This document shows positions 1 to 4,893 of a stretch of 7,922 bases of DNA, piece by piece (position 1 is the stretch's first letter; each line of letters starts with the position of its first letter). The stretch is from assembly GCA_964654125.1 (NCBI GenBank), contig CAZZGG010000115.1, forward strand, positions 1-7,922. Direction: 5' to 3'. This stretch comes from JAAYBY01 sp964654125. Its GTDB lineage: Bacteria > Bacillota > Clostridia > Saccharofermentanales > UBA5734. The position numbers were made by a program, and so were the translations under genes. The notes below the pieces were generated by a model. That model was not told the DNA's origin and did no database searches. It worked only from the letters and a program-made list of their open reading frames with translations.

Positions 1-727
1 GCTGCTGTTCACCGATAGCAAGCACCGCAGACTCCTCTGCCAGCTGCTCCATCACAGCCGGGGCAATCATCACAGCGTTGGAATAGGTATTGATATGCTG
101 GTACCAGTACAAATCCTGATTATCAGCTGCTGAGTAAAGACCAACAATTTTCAGCTTGAAAAGCTTATCTTCGCCTTGCTTTTGCTTATAGCTGTAGATC
201 TCATATTCATGGTCAAGCAGCAAGTTAAGTTTTTGAAAAGCCGCATCTGTTGCCACTGCCTCAACAACGCCATCTTCTATCTGCTCACTGTAAAGCCTGC
301 CTTTTTCCAGTTTGATCCGATTGGCGAAATCCGTCAGTGAATAGGAATAAAAGCTTTGCCGCTGCGTGCTTTGCGGTCCCTCATATGTGTAAAAAAGATT
401 GGGAATCTGTAAGGACTCCATCTGCACCTGGGCCGGGACCGGCATGTCCTCAACCATTTGGGCATGGCTGCGGCGCATCTCATTGGCCGTCACCGCTGAT
501 GACTGGCCACTGACATAGTTATAGTTACTGGTCAGGACCAGGTAGCCAGGGTAGCGCATGTTGCTAGTCTGGGCCTGCTCAAGATCCTTAGTTAATAAGC
601 GTTGCAAGATCCCATTTGTGTAGATTGGTGTACTGCAGACCATACCGACAACTAAAATGGAGCCTAGTAACAAACATAATACTTTCCAGGTGCTGCTGAG
701 TATTTTTCGAAAGACAAGCTGAAGCAC
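1..727 (-). CDS. FtsX-like ABC transporter permease, N-terminal part (runs off left edge)
   Basis: This is an open minus-strand frame of 242 codons that starts at GTG (725-727) and is still open at the window edge. The start is fixed by a perfect AGGAGG at 735-740, seven bases upstream. The product begins with a short basic cytoplasmic stretch (RKILSSTWK) and one clear membrane segment at about residues 15-36. About 200 hydrophilic residues without a second membrane segment follow, starting with the segment TPIYTNGILQRLLTKDLE at 33-50. One N-terminal helix followed by a large extracytoplasmic domain is the layout of MacB/FtsX-type permeases, and the TPIYTNG segment resembles large clostridial ABC permeases as I remember them. 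The gene follows the membrane-fusion gene by 12 bases, so the two are co-translated. Neither the C-terminal membrane bundle nor an ATPase is in view. The substrate is unknown. The membrane-protein call is firm and the FtsX family assignment is likely. Confidence 0.75.
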   Translation of the reverse strand, partial: MLQLVFRKILSSTWKVLCLLLGSILVVGMVCSTPIYTNGILQRLLTKDLEQAQTSNMRYPGYLVLTSNYNYVSGQSSAVTANEMRRSHAQMVEDMPVPAQVQMESLQIPNLFYTYEGPQSTQRQSFYSYSLTDFANRIKLEKGRLYSEQIEDGVVEAVATDAAFQKLNLLLDHEYEIYSYKQKQGEDKLFKLKIVGLYSAADNQDLYWYQHINTYSNAVMIAPAVMEQLAEESAVLAIGEQQ

Positions 728-734
728 TAAAAGG

Positions 735-740
735 CCTCCT
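735..740 (-). promoter_or_regulatory. Ribosome binding site of the permease gene, overlapping the upstream stop
   Basis: A perfect AGGAGG sits seven bases before the GTG start at 725-727. Its first A is also the last base of the upstream TAA stop (740-742), reading TAAGGAGG. This decides the GTG start and ties permease translation to ribosomes finishing the membrane-fusion gene. Confidence 0.85.
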
Positions 741-1756
741 TAATTGACAATTACCATGTCGCCTTCGTCCAGGCCTTTGACTATTTCGGCTTCAGTGTCA
801 GTCATCAGGCCGATTTCAACATCCTGCTCTGTCCTGATCCCATCCACCAGTACATTGACATAGCGCCGCCCACTCATCAGGTTGATTTGCTTGCGTGGTA
901 AAATAATCACATCTTCCCTGCTGTCCTGGACATAGGTGATACGAAAATCACTACCCATGGTGGCCTTGTCCGGCAGGCCATCCGGCAGTTCAATGATAGC
1001 TGCCTTGCGCAGCCTTTCATCAGGGTCATTAAAGAGGGAGGAAGGGTTGGCGACAATTTCGCCGCGGTATTCATTTTTTTGGAATTCCAGGCTGACTTCT
1101 GCACCAATCGGCAGCTCAGAAGACTTGTCACTGGTAGTGACCAGCACCAACTGGGATACATCAGCCACTTTAGCAATTATCTGAAGGGCTGGAATATACT
1201 CACCAATGGAAGTACTGATTATATAGGTGATTTCACCGTCAAAAGGCGCCAGCACCTGGGCTGCTGCCAGCTGCTTTTGCAGCCTGGTCAGACGCATTTC
1301 CTGCTGCTGCAGCTCTAACTGGGCCCTTTTTACAGCATAACGGTCCGCACCGGCTGCCCTGATCTGGCTCAGGCTGAGCTGGGTTTTTTCCAACTCAATC
1401 TCCTGCATGGCTATTTCGTAATCCAGATCACCAGTCTCAAGCTCAGCGATCAGGTCACCTTCTTTCACCAGCTGGCCCATCCTGACATATTTTTCCTTGA
1501 GTCTGCCGCCCTGTCCCGCAAAAGACAACGATTCCTGGGCTTCCGGCACCAATGTGCCGGAAAGGCGCAGCTGTTGGACCAGGTCGCCCCGTGCTGCCGG
1601 CTCGGTCTTGTATTCAATCTTGGCCGGCTGCATCAAGGGGGGCGCCAGTTCTTCTTCTTCAACCGGTAACAAGCTGCAGCTTGTTGCTATGGCCACCATA
1701 ATAATCACCAGTAAAATTGGCATCAGAAAGTCAAAACGGTGTCGAGTTTCAAGCAT
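740..1756 (-). CDS. Efflux membrane-fusion (periplasmic adaptor, HlyD/MacA-like) lipoprotein
   Basis: This is a 338-residue adaptor of the HlyD/MacA membrane-fusion family, which links an inner-membrane ABC permease to the outside in efflux complexes. The N-terminus has a signal-like helix (about 10-26) ending in ATSC with Cys27, a loose lipobox (Ala rather than Leu at -3), so the protein is probably a lipoprotein; a plain N-terminal anchor is the alternative. Next come a first lipoyl half (about 75-107), a Gln/Leu/Glu-rich helical hairpin likely to be coiled coil (109-165), and a second lipoyl half with VLAPFDGEIT (168-177). A beta-barrel (about 200-275) and a C-terminal membrane-proximal domain with EIVKGLDEGDMVIVN (324-338) complete it. 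The ATG start is backed by GGAGG at 1764-1768. The gene is transcribed first in an operon with the FtsX-like permease, which argues for a MacAB-type exporter. The substrate cannot be read from sequence. Confidence 0.88.
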   Translation of the reverse strand: MLETRHRFDFLMPILLVIIMVAIATSCSLLPVEEEELAPPLMQPAKIEYKTEPAARGDLVQQLRLSGTLVPEAQESLSFAGQGGRLKEKYVRMGQLVKEGDLIAELETGDLDYEIAMQEIELEKTQLSLSQIRAAGADRYAVKRAQLELQQQEMRLTRLQKQLAAAQVLAPFDGEITYIISTSIGEYIPALQIIAKVADVSQLVLVTTSDKSSELPIGAEVSLEFQKNEYRGEIVANPSSLFNDPDERLRKAAIIELPDGLPDKATMGSDFRITYVQDSREDVIILPRKQINLMSGRRYVNVLVDGIRTEQDVEIGLMTDTEAEIVKGLDEGDMVIVN

Positions 1757-1776
1757 AAGTCAACCTCCAGTGTCAC

Positions 1777-1800
1777 GCTGCCTCATTGCCAGGCGGCAGC
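1777..1800 (-). other. Small inverted repeat in the leader of the membrane-fusion gene
   Basis: GCTGCC and GGCAGC form a 6-bp stem around a 12-base loop, 20 bases upstream of the ATG and just before the ribosome binding site. An overlapping smaller hairpin (TGCC/GGCA, 4-base loop) competes with it. No U-tract follows, so this is not an intrinsic terminator. It could be a weak leader structure or chance. Confidence 0.25.
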
Positions 1801-1871
1801 TATCTGACAGGACTAAAAGTAATATTACACCATATTGACTCTTCGAACCAGCAAAGGTGACTATTTCCAAT

Positions 1872-1918
1872 TATTGTTGTGCAGTTCGCTTATTATTAAA
1901 ATGATATTGTTATGCAGT
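1872..1918 (-). repeat. Pair of 14-bp direct repeats, candidate operator
   Basis: ACTGCAYAACAATA occurs at 1905-1918 (Y=T) and at 1872-1885 (Y=C). The copies match at 13 of 14 positions and lie 33 bp start to start, close to three helical turns, on one face of the DNA. The upstream copy falls on the spacer and -10 edge of the candidate promoter for the membrane-fusion gene; the other lies just downstream of its predicted start. The arrangement suits a regulator that binds two sites. I do not recognise the motif, and it is unlike the NrdR-type sites at 4783-4830. Confidence 0.45.
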
Positions 1919-1928
1919 ATTACAGCAA
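1901..1928 (-). promoter_or_regulatory. Candidate promoter of the efflux operon
   Basis: A -35-like TTGCTG (1923-1928, 3/6 to consensus) and a -10-like TATCAT (1901-1906, 5/6) are separated by 16 bp. Transcription would start near 1894, giving a leader of about 138 bases. The promoter begins ten bases after the nrdG stop. The -35 is weak, and other AT-rich hexamers in this spacer, such as TAATAT at 1822-1827, could serve instead. Confidence 0.4.
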
Positions 1929-1937
1929 AATGATCTA

Positions 1938-2630
1938 TTAGAAACGCAAACTGATCGCCGGCTGCCAGATAGCCAACCTGGTTGCCAGTTCTTGCAGGCA
2001 CTTATGTTCAATCGGAGCGGCTTGTACCAAATCCTTGTCTTCCTCCTGAAAAACAAGCGGTACATTGTAGCGCTGCCAGTACCAGGCTGGCAGGCTGGCT
2101 GTCTCCCGGGCCATAACTGCCAGATCAGCAGCTGTCAGCAGAGGTGCGATTGTGGTTCGCGCCTCCCAGTTCACTGCGCTCTCCTGGAGCAGGGCAAAAC
2201 TCTCCTGCACCTTGTGCCTGTCTGCAGCCCGGCAGCGGCTCATCTTATCATATTTTAGCCAGGGTGCCTTGTAATCAATAGCCAGATAATCGATCAGGCC
2301 AGCCCTGATCAGCTCAGCCATTTTTCCGGGCCGACTGCCATTTGTATCAAGCTTGATCTGGTAGCCCAGCTGCCTGATCCGGCTTAAAAAATCTGGTAAG
2401 CCGGCCTGCAGCAAAGGCTCACCGCCGCTGATGACAACGCCTTCTAGTAGACCTCGCCTTTTTTGCAAGAACTCAAGCAGATCATCCAGGCCATATGAGC
2501 TGTCAGCCTCCAGCAGGGGTCTGTTGTGGCAATAAAAGCAGTCAAAGTTACAGCCAGGAGTAAAAACTACAGCTGCCAGCAGGCCCGGATAGTCTATTGT
2601 GGATGTTTTGATCAGGCCAGCTATTTTCAT
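1938..2630 (-). CDS. nrdG: Anaerobic ribonucleoside-triphosphate reductase activating protein (radical SAM)
   Basis: This is a 230-residue radical-SAM activase. It binds a [4Fe-4S] cluster and S-adenosylmethionine, and by reductive cleavage of SAM places the glycyl radical on NrdD. The cluster motif CNFDCFYC gives Cys27, Cys31 and Cys34 in the CX3CX2C spacing, followed by HN. The GGEP SAM-binding motif is at residues 69-72. The N-terminal TSTIDYPG (9-16) is typical of the NrdG2-type activases (TIGR02495 as I recall the family). The C-terminal part has no extra cluster motif. The start ATG overlaps the nrdD stop in ATGA, and only a weak AGGA lies before it, so its translation probably depends on ribosomes finishing nrdD. 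The gene ends in tandem stops, TAA TAG. A pyruvate formate-lyase activase is the main alternative by fold, but the nrdD coupling makes NrdG the clear choice. Confidence 0.93.
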   Translation of the reverse strand: MKIAGLIKTSTIDYPGLLAAVVFTPGCNFDCFYCHNRPLLEADSSYGLDDLLEFLQKRRGLLEGVVISGGEPLLQAGLPDFLSRIRQLGYQIKLDTNGSRPGKMAELIRAGLIDYLAIDYKAPWLKYDKMSRCRAADRHKVQESFALLQESAVNWEARTTIAPLLTAADLAVMARETASLPAWYWQRYNVPLVFQEEDKDLVQAAPIEHKCLQELATRLAIWQPAISLRF

Positions 2631-4729
2631 GATCCTGTGCCAAGCCCGGGCATAACATACTTGGTGCGCTGGCGGTACTCTTCCTGCTTACCCTTGTGAA
2701 AATGCTGGACAGGCCGCAAATAACCAACCACCCGGCTCCAGACCTCAGCCGGCTGACCGCAGGCAGGGCAGTCAAAATGCTCACCAGCCTGGTAGCCATG
2801 GTCAGGACAGATCGAAAATGTCGGGGTCAGGCTGATGTAAGGCAGTTTATATTTGGTAAAAATATTCTTGATCAAGCGCTTGGCCACAGCCTGATCTATT
2901 ATTCTTTCACCCATGTAAAGATGCAAAACAGTACCGCCAGTGTAAAGCGACTGCAGTTCATCTTGTAAATCCAGGGTTGTGAAGATATCATCGGTGAATT
3001 CAACCGGCAGCTGGCTGGAGTTTGTATAATAGGGCACATCTTCCCCGGAGCTGATGATCCCCTGATACTGCTCACTGTCCAGTTTGGCCAGGCGATAGCT
3101 GGTGCCTTCTGCAGGAGTGGCTTCCAGATTGTAAAGGTGGCCTGTTTCCTCCTGGACTTCCTGCAGTTTGGCGCGGATGTGGCGCAGGGTCCTGTCAGCA
3201 AATTCTTGGCCGGCAGCTGTGGTCAGGCCCTGGTCTAGACCGAGAAAATTAAGGCAGGCTTCATGCATGCCCACCACCCCAACCGTGTTGAAGTGATTGG
3301 ACCAGAAAGAGCCTGAGCGCAGCTTGATATCACGCAGATAGTGGGCCGAATAGGGATAAAGGCCTAATTCGGTCTGCTTTTCAATGGTCTTGCGTTTGAT
3401 TTCCAGGCTATTTTTCGCCAGGTCAACCAGCTGGTCCAAACGGGCAAAAAAGTCGGCTTCTGAATCTGCCAAATAACCCAGGCGGGGCAGATTGATCGTC
3501 ACCACTCCAATAGAACCGGTCATGGGATTGGAACCGAACAGGCCGCCACCACGCTTGCGCAGTTCACTGGTGTCCAGACGCAGGCGGCAGCACATGGAGA
3601 CTGCATCCTCCGGCGACAGGTCACTGTTGACATAATTAGAAAAATAAGGGATGCCGTATTTGCAGGTTATCTCCATAAAACTGTTGACCACCGGATTATC
3701 CCAATCAAAGTCTTTGGTCACATTGATGGTTGGGATGGGAAAGGTAAAAACACGGCCCTTGGCATCGCCTTCCAGCATGACCTCACAAAAGGCCTGGTTG
3801 AAAACATCCATTTCTAGCTGATAATCAGCATAAACCGAATCCAGATACTGACCGCCAACAATTACTGGCTGCTGGCTTAAAGTGGCCGGGACCGTGATAT
3901 CAAAGGTCAGATTGGAAAAAGGGCACTGGAAGCCAACCCGGGTCGGTACATTGATATTGAAAATAAATTCCTGTAAGGCCTGCTTGACCTGCTTGTAGGT
4001 CATCTTATCCTGGCGGATAAAAGGGGCACAGTAAGTGTCAATCGAAGACCAGGCCTGGGCACCAGCTGATTCACCCTGAGTTGTAAAAGTCGAATTGACA
4101 ATCTGGCCCAAAAAAGAGCGTAGATGACGGGCCGGGCTTGATTCAACCTTGCCGGGCACACCGCCAAAACCGTCAGTGAGCAGTTGGCGCAGATCCCAGC
4201 CGGCGCAATAGGGCCCAAAAAATCCCAGGTCATGGATATGCATGTCACCTGAAAGATGGGCCTTGCGGATTGAATCAGGATAAACCTCATGCAGCCAATA
4301 CTGCTTGGTGAAGGTCTCGCGCACATAATTGTTCATGCCATTGATTGAGCGCTGGGTGTTGGCATTTTCTTTGACCTGCCAGTCCCTGTCGTCAAGGTAG
4401 TCGGAGAACATATTGATGGTTGCCCCGATCAGGGCATTGGCTTCGCGGGCAGAACGCCTTTTTTCCCGGTAAAGGATAAAGGCCTTGGCTGTCCTGGCAT
4501 GACCATTTTCGATCAGGACCTTTTCAACCAGATCCTGGATCTGTTCGACATCAATCACCTGCTGACCATACTTTTCAGATGCCAGTTGAATTACTTCAGC
4601 CGTCAATCTTTCTGATCTTTGCCAGTCATCGCCCCCGACAGCCCGGGCCGCCTGGAAAATCGCCCTGGTAATCTTTTCACTTGCAAACTGAACAATCCGG
4701 CCGTCTCTTTTTCTGATCTTTTCAAGCAT
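2627..4729 (-). CDS. nrdD: Anaerobic (class III) ribonucleoside-triphosphate reductase
   Basis: This is a 700-residue cytosolic glycyl-radical enzyme that reduces NTPs to dNTPs without oxygen. An ATP-cone allosteric domain fills residues 1 to about 92 (KIRKRDGRIVQFASEKI near the start, GHARTAKAFILYREKRR at 76-92). The catalytic barrel follows, with the Cys-Cys pair MCCRLRLD (Cys380, Cys381) as the likely thiyl-radical site and GSNPMTGSIGVVTINLPR (399-416) after it. The C-terminus carries a zinc-type site, Cys641-x2-His644 and Cys654-x2-Cys657, then the glycyl-radical motif RVVGYLRPV with Gly669. The length is normal for the family and nothing is missing. The C-x2-H half-site and FSICPDHGY resemble the Thermotoga/Clostridia branch rather than E. 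coli; this is from memory. The start is supported by AAAGGG at 4738-4743, eight bases upstream. The gene is first in an operon with nrdG, overlapping it by ATGA, and lies under an NrdR-like control region. Confidence 0.96.
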   Translation of the reverse strand: MLEKIRKRDGRIVQFASEKITRAIFQAARAVGGDDWQRSERLTAEVIQLASEKYGQQVIDVEQIQDLVEKVLIENGHARTAKAFILYREKRRSAREANALIGATINMFSDYLDDRDWQVKENANTQRSINGMNNYVRETFTKQYWLHEVYPDSIRKAHLSGDMHIHDLGFFGPYCAGWDLRQLLTDGFGGVPGKVESSPARHLRSFLGQIVNSTFTTQGESAGAQAWSSIDTYCAPFIRQDKMTYKQVKQALQEFIFNINVPTRVGFQCPFSNLTFDITVPATLSQQPVIVGGQYLDSVYADYQLEMDVFNQAFCEVMLEGDAKGRVFTFPIPTINVTKDFDWDNPVVNSFMEITCKYGIPYFSNYVNSDLSPEDAVSMCCRLRLDTSELRKRGGGLFGSNPMTGSIGVVTINLPRLGYLADSEADFFARLDQLVDLAKNSLEIKRKTIEKQTELGLYPYSAHYLRDIKLRSGSFWSNHFNTVGVVGMHEACLNFLGLDQGLTTAAGQEFADRTLRHIRAKLQEVQEETGHLYNLEATPAEGTSYRLAKLDSEQYQGIISSGEDVPYYTNSSQLPVEFTDDIFTTLDLQDELQSLYTGGTVLHLYMGERIIDQAVAKRLIKNIFTKYKLPYISLTPTFSICPDHGYQAGEHFDCPACGQPAEVWSRVVGYLRPVQHFHKGKQEEYRQRTKYVMPGLGTGS

Positions 4730-4737
4730 AGTGGCTG

Positions 4738-4743
4738 CCCTTT
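4738..4743 (-). promoter_or_regulatory. Ribosome binding site of nrdD
   Basis: AAAGGG lies eight bases upstream of the ATG at 4727-4729. It is moderate in strength but well spaced, and it supports the chosen nrdD start. Confidence 0.6.
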
Positions 4744-4782
4744 CTTGTCCCCGTCATTTTTAAATCATTTTATGAGCAGGTT

Positions 4783-4798
4783 TTACCATATATAGTAG
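4783..4798 (-). promoter_or_regulatory. NrdR box, promoter-distal copy
   Basis: CTACTATATATGGTAA matches the NrdR-box consensus (acaCwAtATaTwGtgt) at 11 of 16 positions, including an unbroken central ACTATATAT. It lies about +30 to +45 from the predicted nrdD start and exactly 32 bp from a second copy. NrdR is the zinc-finger/ATP-cone repressor that senses dATP and typically binds paired boxes near nrd promoters. No nrdR gene is in the window. Confidence 0.75.
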
Positions 4799-4814
4799 CA
4801 TCGTCACACTCATG

Positions 4815-4830
4815 ATACTATATCTTGTAG
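4815..4830 (-). promoter_or_regulatory. NrdR box, promoter-proximal copy
   Basis: CTACAAGATATAGTAT matches the NrdR-box consensus at 12 of 16 positions, including ATATAGT. It covers about -3 to +13 of the predicted nrdD transcript, so bound NrdR would block initiation. The 32-bp distance to the second box is three helical turns, as expected for paired NrdR sites. Confidence 0.77.
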
Positions 4831-4833
4831 GCA

Positions 4834-4862
4834 ATTATAAGTTAAGCCAAGCAGCTTTTCAT
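4834..4862 (-). promoter_or_regulatory. nrdDG promoter
   Basis: A perfect -10 TATAAT (4834-4839) and a -35-like ATGAAA (4857-4862, 4/6) are separated by a 17-bp spacer. The predicted start is near 4827, leaving a leader of about 98 bases before nrdD. Four A-tracts lie over and upstream of the -35 and may act as an UP-like or bent element that makes up for the weak -35. The start falls inside the proximal NrdR box. Confidence 0.65.
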
Positions 4863-4893
4863 TGTATTTTTATGTCTTTTTTGTCGTTTTTTT
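4856..4893 (-). promoter_or_regulatory. Helically phased A-tracts upstream of the nrdD promoter
   Basis: On the minus strand, runs of 7, 6, 5 and 4 A residues lie at 4887-4893, 4877-4882, 4867-4871 and 4856-4859. Their centres are 10.5, 10.5 and 11.5 bp apart, so all lie on one face of the helix, a pattern expected to give intrinsic curvature. They run from the lacZ stop to the -35 region. An UP-element role is inference. Confidence 0.5.

Larger units (their letters stand above)
1757..1937. other. Intergenic spacer between nrdG and the efflux operon
   Basis: This is 181 bp of AT-rich DNA with no credible gene. It contains the candidate promoter, the 14-bp repeat pair, a 10-bp perfect palindrome GTAATATTAC (1819-1828) of unknown meaning, the leader hairpin, and the membrane-fusion ribosome binding site. 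I see no hairpin followed by a T-run, so no intrinsic terminator for nrdDG is visible and some read-through into the efflux genes is possible. Confidence 0.6.

Noticed and set aside
1497..1838. A 113-codon plus-strand frame opposite the adaptor gene
   Set aside because: It is antisense to the adaptor's signal and lipoyl regions, and Ser/Arg-rich with no family resemblance.
4722..4757. A short upstream frame (MTGTRKGSHYA) overlapping the nrdD start
   Set aside because: It has no ribosome binding site and contains the nrdD ribosome binding site itself. It is most likely chance, not a leader peptide.
4851..4893. T-rich tract on the plus strand resembling a terminator tail
   Set aside because: There is no plus-strand gene before it and only a 4-bp stem. 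The phased A-tract reading on the minus strand explains it better.
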